From assembly GCA_017448985.1 (NCBI GenBank), contig JAFSKL010000018.1, positions 1 to 58,364 of the forward strand: DNA of 58,364 nucleotides, in the 5' to 3' direction. The DNA is from Paludibacteraceae bacterium. Its GTDB lineage: Bacteria > Bacteroidota > Bacteroidia > Bacteroidales > Paludibacteraceae. How positions within the stretch are numbered: the first letter of the stretch is position 1; each line of letters starts with the position of its first letter. The notes beneath the pieces were generated by a model that was given only the letters and a program-made list of their open reading frames with translations, searched no databases and was not told the DNA's origin. Both the position numbers and the translations under genes were made by a program. Shown here in pieces: positions 26,000-34,336 of the stretch.

Positions 26000-26305
26000 T
26001 CAACACTCAAAGTCCAAACAGGTACGGAGTTCGGTGTTGGGACGGACGATGCCGTTGGCCACGGCGAGGTGCGCGGGATGAACGGCATAACCCTTGAGCG
26101 AGTCAAAGGAGTCGAGTGTCGAGTCCAACATGATATCGGCATTCGAGGTTTCGAGCCGACCATCGATTTGCACATGGATATCGATCAGTCCGGGTACTTG
26201 GACTTTCAGGCCCTCCAAGCCCTGCTTGATAGCGAGCGCTTTCTCGCGCTTCTCCGCCTCGCTTAAGTCCGAGCGAAGCTTCCAAAGAATGATGTGCTTA
26301 ACCAT
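26000..26305 (-). CDS. Dabb (stress-responsive A/B barrel) protein
   Basis: A 101-residue single-domain protein beginning MVKHIILWKLRSD, typical of the dimeric alpha-beta barrel Dabb family, with VPGLIDIHVQID and YAVHPAHLAV in the conserved places. Members include stress-induced proteins and small cyclases. The function is not known here. Last gene of the nrdD-nrdG-menG run. Confidence 0.85.
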   Translation of the reverse strand: MVKHIILWKLRSDLSEAEKREKALAIKQGLEGLKVQVPGLIDIHVQIDGRLETSNADIMLDSTLDSFDSLKGYAVHPAHLAVANGIVRPNTELRTCLDFEC

Positions 26306-26311
26306 AAAAAC

Positions 26312-26348
26312 TATTTACCATTTAATCATTTACCATTTACCATTTTTT
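26312..26348. repeat. Heptad array, word CATTTAC, over the menG stop
   Basis: CATTTAAT, CATTTAC, CATTTAC, CATTTTT. It spans the menG/Dabb gap and contains the menG stop codon. The last residues KNGKW of the methyltransferase are array-encoded. Confidence 0.8.
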
Positions 26349-27064
26349 TTTGCCGTATAGACCGTAGCGATGCCGAAAGTGAGGGTTTGGAAGCGGGTGT
26401 CGCGGAAGCCTGCTTGGCGGAGGTGCTGTACAAAAGCTTCGCCCCAACAGAAGGACTTGACGCTGCGGTTGAGATAGGTGTAGGCGGTCTTGTCACGGCT
26501 GACGACACGTCCGATGGCGGGCAGTAGATGTGTGAAATAGAGGTCATAGACCGCCCGTACGAAGGGGTTGGAGGGATAGGAGAACTCAAGAACGGTCACT
26601 TGTCCTCCGGGCTTGAGCACACGGTACATCTCACTGAGGCCCTCGTCCAGGTTCTGAAAGTTTCGGCATCCGAAAGCACAGGTGACGGCGTCGAAGGTCT
26701 GGTCCTCATACGGCATCTGTTGGGCGTTGGCGAGGAGGAAGGAGACTTTGGGGTCGTTGGTCGTTGGTCGTTGGTCGTTGGTCGTTGGAAGATATTTTTC
26801 GACCTTTGACTTTCCGATGGCCATCATCTGTTCGGAGAGGTCGATGCCTGTGACGCGTTGTGCCTTGCCTTGGCGCAGGATCTCGACGGTGAGGTCGGCC
26901 GTGCCGATGGCTACATCCAACACATGCTCAACCGGCGGCATCAATGCTACGGTCTTCCGGCGCCAGCGACGGTCGATATTGAGCGACAAGCCGTGGTTCA
27001 AGCCATCGTAGGTAGGTGCGATGCGGTCAAAAAGCGCTCCTATGTACTGTTTGTCGTTGGACAT
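26330..27064 (-). CDS. menG: Demethylmenaquinone methyltransferase (MenG/UbiE)
   Basis: A 244-residue SAM-dependent methyltransferase for the last step of menaquinone synthesis. Motif I VLDVAIGTAD (about 48-57) binds SAM, and FGCRN (131-135) and the post-motif LKPGG are typical of UbiE/MenG. Residues about 93-105 (PTTNDQRPTTNDP) come from a GTCGTTG heptad array inserted between strand 2 and strand 3 of the Rossmann fold, a loop position that may tolerate it. The C-terminal KNGKW is also repeat-encoded. Menaquinone fits an anaerobic fumarate-respiring organism. Confidence 0.93.
   Translation of the reverse strand: MSNDKQYIGALFDRIAPTYDGLNHGLSLNIDRRWRRKTVALMPPVEHVLDVAIGTADLTVEILRQGKAQRVTGIDLSEQMMAIGKSKVEKYLPTTNDQRPTTNDPKVSFLLANAQQMPYEDQTFDAVTCAFGCRNFQNLDEGLSEMYRVLKPGGQVTVLEFSYPSNPFVRAVYDLYFTHLLPAIGRVVSRDKTAYTYLNRSVKSFCWGEAFVQHLRQAGFRDTRFQTLTFGIATVYTAKKNGKW
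26753..26788. repeat. Perfect heptad array inside menG, word GTCGTTG
   Basis: Five consecutive identical GTCGTTG units plus G within the coding sequence. In frame it gives a 7-residue repeat TTNDQRP TTND. Confidence 0.95.
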
Positions 27065-27109
27065 TGATTTTATATATAACCAAAAAAAACTTAAGAAAAA
27101 TACCGAAAA

Positions 27110-27628
27110 TCATTGGTCAAAAACGGATTTTTTCCAAAAGACGGAGGTTATATCCTGCCATTGGTCCCCTACCCGTTTGTAGAGGCGCTGGTTAGTAGTG
27201 GGCGATTTGAGTCCGCCGAGGGATTCGATGTACGGGCCGAGTTTGACATAGTCAAAAGGAAGGGAAGCATCTCCCCTGCCCTCTCCTAAAGGAAAGGGAG
27301 CTTGTTGGCGACCGGAGTACCAGGCCGTTTTTAGCTGTTGCAGGTCTGACCTGGCTGTTAGGTGTTGGCTTTTGACATACTCTGCCCAGCGGAGCACCTC
27401 ATCGGGAGCGGCGTCACCGCCCATGAAAGCCACGCAGGTGATGAGGCCCCGGTAGCGCCCGATCAGGTCGTCCAGCAGTTCCTCGTTGAGTTCCTCTCCT
27501 ATGTCCTCCGCCAGATGGGGACTGTGGCAGCCCGGACAATGACAGGGACAGTTAGAGAGATTCAGGGCGAGTGTTACCTCGCCCGGAATCTCCTGAAAGA
27601 CTATGTCAAAGGAAGCGACCTTTAGCAT
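27110..27628 (-). CDS. nrdG: Anaerobic ribonucleotide reductase activating protein
   Basis: A 172-residue radical-SAM activase that installs the glycyl radical on NrdD. The CX3CX2C iron-sulfur motif is C27, C31, C34 in NCPCHCPGC, and the glycine motif is FMGGDA. The start at 27628 (MLKVASFDIV) is chosen because upstream codons overlap nrdD in another frame; this leaves a 7-bp overlap with the nrdD stop. Residues about 110-123 (APFPLGEGRGDASL) interrupt the otherwise conserved TAWYSGRQ...FDYVKLGPY region and match a GC-rich stem-loop repeat found elsewhere in the window. Confidence 0.93.
   Translation of the reverse strand: MLKVASFDIVFQEIPGEVTLALNLSNCPCHCPGCHSPHLAEDIGEELNEELLDDLIGRYRGLITCVAFMGGDAAPDEVLRWAEYVKSQHLTARSDLQQLKTAWYSGRQQAPFPLGEGRGDASLPFDYVKLGPYIESLGGLKSPTTNQRLYKRVGDQWQDITSVFWKKSVFDQ
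27266..27302. repeat. GC-rich stem-loop repeat inside nrdG
   Basis: CTCCCCTGCCCTCTCCTAAA continuing as GGAAAGGGAG. The C-rich arm and G-rich arm can pair. Same family as 30226-30262 and 34415-34453; translated PFPLGEGRGDAS. Confidence 0.8.
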
Positions 27629-29721
27629 TGCGGAGCTTTCGTTTTCTCGGCGTAGTAGCGCTGAGCGGCCTCTTTCTGGCGTGCCTCGGAGAAATTGGAG
27701 ACGCGCTTCATGTAGCCGATCACGCGGGTCAGGTAGTCCACATTCTTGCTGTGGCAATGCGGGCACTCCTTGAGGTAGCGTTTGTCGATATGTCCGCAGT
27801 CGTTGCAGACGGTGTTGGGGATATTGAAGGTGAAATAGTTGCATCCTTCGACCGCCGCCACGCGCAAGAGCTGGCGGTACTGCTCCTGGCTGAGGTGTTC
27901 CTCGAGGTTGCAGTGGAGCGCAGAGCCACCGGTGAGGTGCTCGATGTACTTGCGTCCGTGCAGACGGAAACGGTCAAGCACGTTGAGCGATTTGTCCTCC
28001 ACGATGTAGAAATAGCTGTTGTAGCAGTCACGCGGCACGACATAGCCGTCCTCGCGGTCCCACTTAGCATGCTTCACACCGACGTTCTCGGCAGGGATCA
28101 TCTCGCAGTTGAACATGATGTCCTTGGTGCGGTACTCTTTGTTCTTCTTCTCGATGATACCCAGCACATCCTGTACGAAGTGCGCGTACTCAGGCGTGTC
28201 CTTGATCTCGAGTCCGAGGAACTCAGCAGCCTCCACAAGACCGTTCACACCAATGGTGAGGTACTGACGGCCGATGTTGATGTATCCGGCATCGAAGAGC
28301 GGGAGCATACCTTTCTCCTGGAGGTTCTTGAGGTTCTCGTTGTAGGCGAGCTGCACTTTGTGCATCAGATCGACCACATCCTCTATGTAGGCCTGGTACG
28401 GTATGTTGTTGCGCACGGCGTACTGGATGGCGCGGTTGAGGTTGATAGTCAGTACGGACTTGGAACCCGTGGATATACCTCCGGCACCGAGGGTGTAGCT
28501 GAAGCTGTTGTCGGTGATGGCGTTGCGCAGACGGCAGCAACTGGAGAGGCTGTCGGCGTTGTCGGAGACATAGGTGAAGAACGAGTGTCCTTTGGCGTAC
28601 ATCTCTGCCGTGAAATCGCCGTACTCTTTGTCCTTGATGTCGCCGTTCTCGGCGAGCAGGGCCATTGTTTCGACGGGGAAAGTGAGGACGCAACGTGTAC
28701 GCTCTTCGTTGAACCAGTTCATGAAACGCTTCTGGAGCCAGTTGAGGCCATCCCAGTGGGGCGCCTCACCGTTCGGGAAGCGGAAGTTCTCGAACAGGCT
28801 CTGGAAATAGTAACGGTCATAGTAACTGATGTTCCAGAACACAGATTGGAAGTTACGAGCACCGGAGGGTTGGTTCAGACTATAGACCACTTGCTGGAAA
28901 TAGTCGGTGATGACCTTGTCGATGGTGCGGCGTTTCTTGCTGAGGTCCACCACCTCGTCCGCACGGAGGTAATAGTCCTCGCCGAACTCCTGCTCGATGA
29001 AATAGTTCATATACATAAGGAACTCGGGCGTAGCGCACGCGCCTGAGAGCATGGAGCTGACCATGAAGACCATGTTGATGAACCCTCCGCAGAACGATTT
29101 GAGGTTGCGTGGAGGCGTAGCGTTACCGCCGATGGACTTGGTGCCGCCGATGAGCCAGGGGTACATGGTGATGGAGGCGCAGTAGTTGGCGAGGTTGGTC
29201 TCGTCGTTCTTGTAGATGAAGTGCTGGTTCAAGAGCTGCATGTACCGGTCGCTGAGTTCCTTGCCGTACATCGATTTGATGCGCTCGGTCAGCAGACGGC
29301 GATTGAGACGGATGAAGCCCTGCTTGGGCAGTTCACCGATGAGGGTGGCAATGTTCTTGTGCTCCACGTTAGCGTTCGCATCGAACTTCGACCCCTCGGC
29401 AGCGTTGGACGCCTGCACATAGTTCATCATGAAGTCCAACCGTTGCTGCGTCTCACGGTCCTCGGTGTGTCCCTGGCGATAGAGGATGAAGGCTTTCGCC
29501 ACCTGATAATAGCCCTCCGCCATCAGCGCTACCTCTACCTGGTTCTGGATTTCTTCCACCGTGATGTTGTTATGAACTCGTAAGTGCGAGAGGATAGCCC
29601 CCAAAGTCTCTTCCGTCGCAAAAGCACCTACCGCTAAGAATGCCTTCGAAATGGCATTTTTGATTTTGTCAATGGTAAAAAGTTCCTTCTTACCGTCACG
29701 CTTGATAATGTATGTTTCCAT
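27622..29721 (-). CDS. nrdD: Anaerobic ribonucleoside-triphosphate reductase
   Basis: A 699-residue class III reductase making deoxynucleotides without oxygen. An ATP-cone (about 1-90, from YIIKRDGKKELF) senses dNTP/ATP. The large barrel follows, then a C-terminal zinc site (CNDC and CPHC) and the glycyl-radical glycine G669 in RVIGYMKRVSNF. The start at 29721 (METYIIKRDG) is preferred to a longer frame lacking similarity. It has a promoter about 175 bp upstream and a leader hairpin, and is followed by its activase with a 7-bp overlap. Confidence 0.96.
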   Translation of the reverse strand: METYIIKRDGKKELFTIDKIKNAISKAFLAVGAFATEETLGAILSHLRVHNNITVEEIQNQVEVALMAEGYYQVAKAFILYRQGHTEDRETQQRLDFMMNYVQASNAAEGSKFDANANVEHKNIATLIGELPKQGFIRLNRRLLTERIKSMYGKELSDRYMQLLNQHFIYKNDETNLANYCASITMYPWLIGGTKSIGGNATPPRNLKSFCGGFINMVFMVSSMLSGACATPEFLMYMNYFIEQEFGEDYYLRADEVVDLSKKRRTIDKVITDYFQQVVYSLNQPSGARNFQSVFWNISYYDRYYFQSLFENFRFPNGEAPHWDGLNWLQKRFMNWFNEERTRCVLTFPVETMALLAENGDIKDKEYGDFTAEMYAKGHSFFTYVSDNADSLSSCCRLRNAITDNSFSYTLGAGGISTGSKSVLTINLNRAIQYAVRNNIPYQAYIEDVVDLMHKVQLAYNENLKNLQEKGMLPLFDAGYINIGRQYLTIGVNGLVEAAEFLGLEIKDTPEYAHFVQDVLGIIEKKNKEYRTKDIMFNCEMIPAENVGVKHAKWDREDGYVVPRDCYNSYFYIVEDKSLNVLDRFRLHGRKYIEHLTGGSALHCNLEEHLSQEQYRQLLRVAAVEGCNYFTFNIPNTVCNDCGHIDKRYLKECPHCHSKNVDYLTRVIGYMKRVSNFSEARQKEAAQRYYAEKTKAPQC

Positions 29722-29776
29722 AATATGTTTGTTATAATTTTTCTTATTGTCAAATTCTATTGTCAGCGAAACCAAC

Positions 29777-29810
29777 TCCCGACGTAAACAGCGAAGCGTT
29801 TGCGGCGGGA
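29777..29810 (-). promoter_or_regulatory. Strong hairpin in the nrdD leader
   Basis: On the transcript, UCCCGCCGCAAAC pairs with GUUUACGUCGGGA (two mismatches) around GCUUCGCU. It lies about 55 nt before the start codon with no U-tract, so it is not an obvious terminator. It may affect mRNA stability or regulation. Confidence 0.4.
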
Positions 29811-29897
29811 AGAGCGGAGGCATAAGTCGCCCGTCAATTTAGCAGAGCGGTATTGACCTTCGCGAACTTATTGCCGAACGCGAGCGAAAATCGGGTG

Positions 29898-29928
29898 CAA
29901 AGGTACAACAAATATTTGAATTGTGCAA
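29898..29928 (-). promoter_or_regulatory. Promoter of the nrdD run
   Basis: TTG (29926-29928) and TACCTTTG (29898-29905) with 20 nt between. It shares TTTGCACAATTCAAA with the tRNA-Ser promoter. Confidence 0.8.
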
Positions 29929-30092
29929 ATTTTTCGGTAATTATTTTTCTAAAAAAAATCGAAAGTTTTCCAAAACAAAAACACAAATCACTTATTATCA
30001 ATAACTTACGATTTTTATCAACACAAAAAGTTGTCCAAAACGAAAATTTGTTAACAACCACCCCTTTTCAAAAATGTTTCACAACAAACGCC

Positions 30093-30123
30093 GAAAAAAA
30101 AGCGCCCGAAGCGCTTTTTTCCG
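30093..30123 (-). terminator. Terminator of the TonB-receptor run
   Basis: On the minus strand AAAAAAGCGC, loop TTCGG, GCGCTTTTTTTT: a strong stem with a long T-run, 22 bp past the last gene. The symmetric A/T flanks make it bidirectional. Confidence 0.88.
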
Positions 30124-30144
30124 ATATACAAAGGGCGATTGGGA

Positions 30145-32649
30145 CTACCTAATCTTGCGGCCGGTGAGGTCGTAGAGGTCGTCGCCTTTGCGGATGTAGA
30201 GGGATCCTCGGTAGAGGATCTTGGAAGCCTCACCCCAGCCCTCCCCTGAAGGGAAGGGGGATTGGTCGAAGCCGGTGGCGGTGGGTTCCTTGACGGTGAG
30301 ATGGAGTGTGAAAGTGGAGTCACATCCATAGATGGACACATACTCGGCGACGAGGGTGGTGTCCCCGACGGGCAAGAGTCCGAGGTCCTGTCCCTGCCAC
30401 TCGACATGTTCTCCCTGCGAGATAGTCTGCGAAGTGGTCAGATTCATAGCCGGCCGCACATAGACGACGAGGACGACGAGGGAGTCGCCTCCGAACTGAT
30501 TGGGCTGGCTGACGAGGAGGGTGTCGGTGGTAGGCCGCTTGTAGGTCTTGCCTTCGAAAGTGACGGTCTCACCCGAACAGATATTGAGTGTGAGCGCGCC
30601 ATAGGAGGCAGGCAGGGCCACGACCTGCAGATGGAGGACATAGGTAGAGTCACATCCGTAGGCGGAGGAATACTTGACGACGAGCGTGGAGTCGCCGACA
30701 GGCAGTTGTCCGAGGTCGATATCCTGCCAGAGGGTATGGGATCCTTTCTTGACCGTGAGCTCCTCGACGCGTACGAAAGCCTTGTGGACCATGACGACGA
30801 GGTTGACGATGGAGTCGCCACCATAGATATTCTTCTCGCTGATGAGGACCGACTCCTTGGTGGCATGGTCATAGAACCGTCCGTAATAGCCGACAGAGCC
30901 ACCTTCACAGATATGGAGCGTGTCGTTGCCATAAGTGACAGGTCGCGGAATGACCGTCAGATGGAGCGTGAAGGTGGAATCGCATCCCCAAAGGGAAGTG
31001 TATTCGGCGGTGAGTGTCGTTTCGCCGACGGGTTGCTTGCTCAGGTCCTTGCCTTGCCAGGTACGTTCTTCGCCTACCATGATAGTCAGTTCGGTAGTGG
31101 ACGAGAACAGCGGGTGCACCTGTACGACAAGATTGACGATGGAGTCGCCACCGAGGGTGTTCTTCTGCTCGAGCAGCACCTCCTCCTTGGTGGCCTTGTC
31201 ATAGGTCTTGCCTTCGTACACAGCCGATTCGCCTTCACAGATGTTAAGTGTGTCGTTGCCGTAGGTGGCAGGCCGCTCGAGGACGGTGAGGTGGAGCGTG
31301 AGGACGGAGTCGCAACCATGGACCGAGGTGTACTCGGCGGTGAGTGTGGATTCACCCAGAGGCTGCTTGCTCAGGTCCTGCTCCTCCCATGTCTCTTCCG
31401 CGCCGACATAGATGGTTCTGGACTGCTCGAGGCTGTAGGATGGATGAACTGTGAGGGTGAGACAGACGACCGAATCGCTGCCGAAGACATTGACGAGGGT
31501 GTCGTAATAGAGTCCGGCTTCGGTGAGGCCGGTGAAGAGTTCATCGGTCCAGGCGTCGCCCTGACAGATGGCGGCGGCATAGTCATAGCGCGTCTGAGCA
31601 GGCAGTACGGTGACAGACTTGGTGAGTTCGGGCGCAGGCAGCCAGACCTCGTTACCCGGCTGTGAAGCGGTGATCTCCACGGTGCCGGTAGTGAGGATGG
31701 TGAACGCGTCGTCCTTGTACTCGACGATACCTTCCGGCGTGATGGCATACTCGACAGGAAGTCCCGATGAAGCCTTGGCGGGTTGGAGAGTAGCGGACGA
31801 ATAGACAGGCGAGTCCTGCTCCCAGAGGATATACTGGCTCTTTTTCTTGCCGGTACCGGTGAGGGTGAGCGTGGCGGTCGAAGTGCCGTCGGTGACGGTG
31901 ATCTGCGCCTCGTAGTCCTTACCTTCCTTGGGCGTGAAATAGACGGGGACATAGTAGTTGGCTATGTTGGCAAGCACGCCTTCGGCCGTCTCCGCAGCTT
32001 TGCCCTTGGCGGAAGCACAGGCGTTGGCTCCTACGGCAAAGACGACGGGTTCGGTGTTGTCCTCGGAAGCGAGCCGGAAGATCTCGGGGTCGGAGGAAGT
32101 GACGGTGATATCATCGGACGAGAGGAACGAGCGGAGCTTGAGCGTATAGGGTTCGGAGACGGCGAGCGCATAGAGTTCGCCGAAGTCATAGGAGTCCGCG
32201 GTAGTGCCGTAGGTGCCCGAGGAGAGCAATATATGCGGTGCGAGGGGTGCGTCCAGATGGGTGAGGATGACCTTATGGGTAGGCAGTCCTTCACGGTTGA
32301 ACTTGAGCCAATTGATATCCCGGCTGAGCGTGAAAGTCTCGGTCGTCTGGCTGTTCTTGTCGGTGTTCTCGGCGAGTGCGCCTATCTCGATGGAGGTGTT
32401 TCCGCCATCCGCGGACTCGAGGACCCGGGTGTCGATCTTACGCGCGAAGCCTACCCAGTCGATCCACTCGTAGCGCCACTTGACGGTGAGCTTGCCACCG
32501 ACGGGCGCAAAGACCGAGGTCGAATAGTCGTCCTGGGTGCTCATCGTATGCTCGGCGTCGTCATAGAGCGCATACCAATGGCCGTCGTGCCAGGTTTGCG
32601 CGGAGAGCGACGAAGAGAGAGCCAGAAAGAAAAAAAGGATTTTTTTCAT
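30145..32649 (-). CDS. Secreted multi-repeat protein with C-terminal motif
   Basis: An 834-residue protein with signal peptide MKKILFFFLALSSSLSAQ. About residues 20-280 are not assignable, and an Ig-like/MBG-type segment follows (about 270-350). Then come four modules of about 110 residues, each with an ICEG/ICQG start, a GGDS(I/L)V or GSDSVV motif and a YGCDS or HGCDS motif. The C-terminus KILYRGSLYIRKGDDLYDLT plus GRKIR is shared with four other proteins here and resembles part of a type IX secretion tail, though shorter. A GC-rich repeat gives the linker SPFPSGEGWGEAS just before it. It shares its modular style with the 962-residue protein upstream. Function unknown; probably a surface protein. 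Confidence 0.8.
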   Translation of the reverse strand: MKKILFFFLALSSSLSAQTWHDGHWYALYDDAEHTMSTQDDYSTSVFAPVGGKLTVKWRYEWIDWVGFARKIDTRVLESADGGNTSIEIGALAENTDKNSQTTETFTLSRDINWLKFNREGLPTHKVILTHLDAPLAPHILLSSGTYGTTADSYDFGELYALAVSEPYTLKLRSFLSSDDITVTSSDPEIFRLASEDNTEPVVFAVGANACASAKGKAAETAEGVLANIANYYVPVYFTPKEGKDYEAQITVTDGTSTATLTLTGTGKKKSQYILWEQDSPVYSSATLQPAKASSGLPVEYAITPEGIVEYKDDAFTILTTGTVEITASQPGNEVWLPAPELTKSVTVLPAQTRYDYAAAICQGDAWTDELFTGLTEAGLYYDTLVNVFGSDSVVCLTLTVHPSYSLEQSRTIYVGAEETWEEQDLSKQPLGESTLTAEYTSVHGCDSVLTLHLTVLERPATYGNDTLNICEGESAVYEGKTYDKATKEEVLLEQKNTLGGDSIVNLVVQVHPLFSSTTELTIMVGEERTWQGKDLSKQPVGETTLTAEYTSLWGCDSTFTLHLTVIPRPVTYGNDTLHICEGGSVGYYGRFYDHATKESVLISEKNIYGGDSIVNLVVMVHKAFVRVEELTVKKGSHTLWQDIDLGQLPVGDSTLVVKYSSAYGCDSTYVLHLQVVALPASYGALTLNICSGETVTFEGKTYKRPTTDTLLVSQPNQFGGDSLVVLVVYVRPAMNLTTSQTISQGEHVEWQGQDLGLLPVGDTTLVAEYVSIYGCDSTFTLHLTVKEPTATGFDQSPFPSGEGWGEASKILYRGSLYIRKGDDLYDLTGRKIR
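30226..30262. repeat. GC-rich stem-loop repeat in linker of the 834-residue protein
   Basis: CCCTCCC pairs with GGGAAGGG around CTGAA. It is read in frame as SPFPSGEGWGEAS directly before the C-terminal motif. Confidence 0.8.
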
Positions 32650-32688
32650 TTACCATGTACCATTTACGATGTACGATTTATTTATGAT
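32647..32688. repeat. Heptad array, word CATTTAC/CATGTAC
   Basis: CATTTAC, CATGTAC, CATTTAC, GATGTAC, GATTTAT, TTATGAT: six units in perfect phase. The first unit includes the complement of the start codon of the 834-residue protein. Confidence 0.85.
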
Positions 32689-32722
32689 CGACCAAACTTG
32701 GTCGATGGATGAAGTCATTTGG

Positions 32723-34273
32723 CTATTTGACCCGTTGGCCTTGAACATTATACCATACTTCGCCGTGGCGGATGAAGAGGGAGCCGCGGTAGAGGATCTT
32801 ATTGGTCGTTGGTCTTTGGTCGTTGGTCGTTGGAACGAGGTCCTCTTTGATGCCGACTTCGGCGGTGTCGCTGTCCGCGAAGTCAATGCGGTAGAGCTCG
32901 TAAGCGCCGGTCTGGGGATAGTCATCGGCTACGACATAGATGAAGATACAACGATGGACGGCATCAAAAGCGATGAAAGGCTGCGCGGAACGACCCTGGC
33001 TGAGGGCAGCGAACTTGGCACAGTCGTCACAGTAGTTGTCCGCCACGGTGGCAACATGATTGGTGAAGTCGAGCGCTTCCCCACCCATGGTGAAGGCATC
33101 GAGTCGGCGGTTATAGATGAGCTTGACATCGTCGAGATAGACGGAGTCGAGCACATTAACCTTGTTGATGCTGCCTTCGGAATAGGACGAACCGCCACCG
33201 GGTACCATGTTGGTGGAGAAAGTGGCGAGTATATAGGCAGGCTGCTTGCCGGCATTGTCCTCACTATAGTCGAAGGGCACGGCGATACGCTGCCATCCGA
33301 GGTCGTTGGTAGCGGCGTAGTTGACGGTAGCGGTACCGATCTTGATGGCCGAACAGTCCTCTATCTCGGGGTCCTGATAGCGCGCATCGGTAGTGATGAC
33401 GGCATTGAGCCGAGCCCGGTTAACCTCGTTGGAGGCATCCCGGTCGGCAGGCTGGTACTTGGCCCAGAAGACGATGGAGTCCGGACGGCCGTTCAAGGGC
33501 GTGTTGAAGCCCTCGTTGGACGGGTCGGAGAAATTATAGTTACCGGCAGCATCGTCGGCTTTAGACGAACCGGCATTCACCTGTCCGTTGGTGCAGTTAC
33601 CGTTAGCCTTGACACCAAGAGCCATGGTGGACGAGAGGAGCGCACTATGGGTGCCGTCGGAACCCGGACGGACCTGGTCGGACTGCGTGAACTGGTAGTC
33701 ATTCTTGATATAATCGACCATGATTCCCGTAGCGGAGTTGAACGAGTGCCATCCCTGCGGTTCGGCATTGGTCCACTCGCCTTCGAACCCACCGTTGGTC
33801 AGGCTGTAGTTACGGCCGGTGACCGCCTGTCCGCCGAAGAGCACGAAGATAGGTTCGGGCAGCGACGGAGCGGCGATAGAGAGCAGTATCTGCGCCTCGG
33901 TAGCGGAGACGACGGAGTTATAGACGATGCCTCCGTCCTCGAGTCCGTTGACGATGGTGATGGTGGCGCGCTCGGAGATGGAGTCGAGATAGAGCGTACT
34001 GTTGTCGAGCGTCAGCATACCCGCTTCGTCCATGGGTATATTGGGCAGGACGATATTGCCGAGCTTGCCGGCATTGTACATAAAGTCGGGCAGGACGAAA
34101 GTGACCGTGTTGTCCTTGGCGCCCGGTAGCAGATAGACGGTCTTGCTCGGATAAAGAGATCCGCCGATGTTGAGATCACCGACAAACTGCCCGCAGACAT
34201 CATTGGTCGTCAGGGCCATTACGGATGCCGAAACCATCGTTCCGGCCAAAAGAGTAAAAAGAATTTTTTTCAT
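32723..34273 (-). CDS. Secreted protein, calycin-like and PCMD-like domains
   Basis: A 516-residue protein with a signal peptide (about 1-20). Residues about 22-130 resemble the Bacteroidetes calycin-like beta-barrel domain (VTFVLPDFMYNAGKLGNIVL). Residues about 155-400 resemble a PCMD-type (putative carbohydrate-metabolism) domain with GGFEGEWTNAEPQGW and SVYLDDVKLIY. It ends KILYRGSLFIRHGEVWYNVQ plus GQRVK, preceded by an in-frame heptad linker (PTTNDQRPTTN). It is a tandem paralogue of the N-terminal half of the next upstream gene. Domain names are from memory of family patterns; the ligand is unknown. Confidence 0.75.
   Translation of the reverse strand: MKKILFTLLAGTMVSASVMALTTNDVCGQFVGDLNIGGSLYPSKTVYLLPGAKDNTVTFVLPDFMYNAGKLGNIVLPNIPMDEAGMLTLDNSTLYLDSISERATITIVNGLEDGGIVYNSVVSATEAQILLSIAAPSLPEPIFVLFGGQAVTGRNYSLTNGGFEGEWTNAEPQGWHSFNSATGIMVDYIKNDYQFTQSDQVRPGSDGTHSALLSSTMALGVKANGNCTNGQVNAGSSKADDAAGNYNFSDPSNEGFNTPLNGRPDSIVFWAKYQPADRDASNEVNRARLNAVITTDARYQDPEIEDCSAIKIGTATVNYAATNDLGWQRIAVPFDYSEDNAGKQPAYILATFSTNMVPGGGSSYSEGSINKVNVLDSVYLDDVKLIYNRRLDAFTMGGEALDFTNHVATVADNYCDDCAKFAALSQGRSAQPFIAFDAVHRCIFIYVVADDYPQTGAYELYRIDFADSDTAEVGIKEDLVPTTNDQRPTTNKILYRGSLFIRHGEVWYNVQGQRVK
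32803..32834. repeat. Heptad array in linker of the 516-residue protein, word GGTCGTT
   Basis: GGTCGTT, GGTCTTT, GGTCGTT, GGTCGTT in 7-nt phase, in frame immediately before the C-terminal motif. Same word as the array inside menG 6 kb away. Confidence 0.9.
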
Positions 34274-34336
34274 ACTGTTGATAATTAGTTATTGTTAGTA
34301 TCGTTATATTAAATTCAGAAATTAAACATAAATAAT

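Larger units (their letters stand above)
29722..30144. other. nrdD leader and AT-rich intergenic region
   Basis: No gene. From right to left it holds the terminator at 30093-30123, an AT-rich block (29940-30060), the nrdD promoter (29898-29928), and a leader of about 170 nt containing a strong hairpin at 29777-29810. Confidence 0.6.

Noticed and set aside
29990..30060. Possible origin of replication (AT-rich, TTATCAACA-like words)
   Set aside because: Only one near DnaA-box word, no cluster and no dnaA/dnaN-type neighbours.
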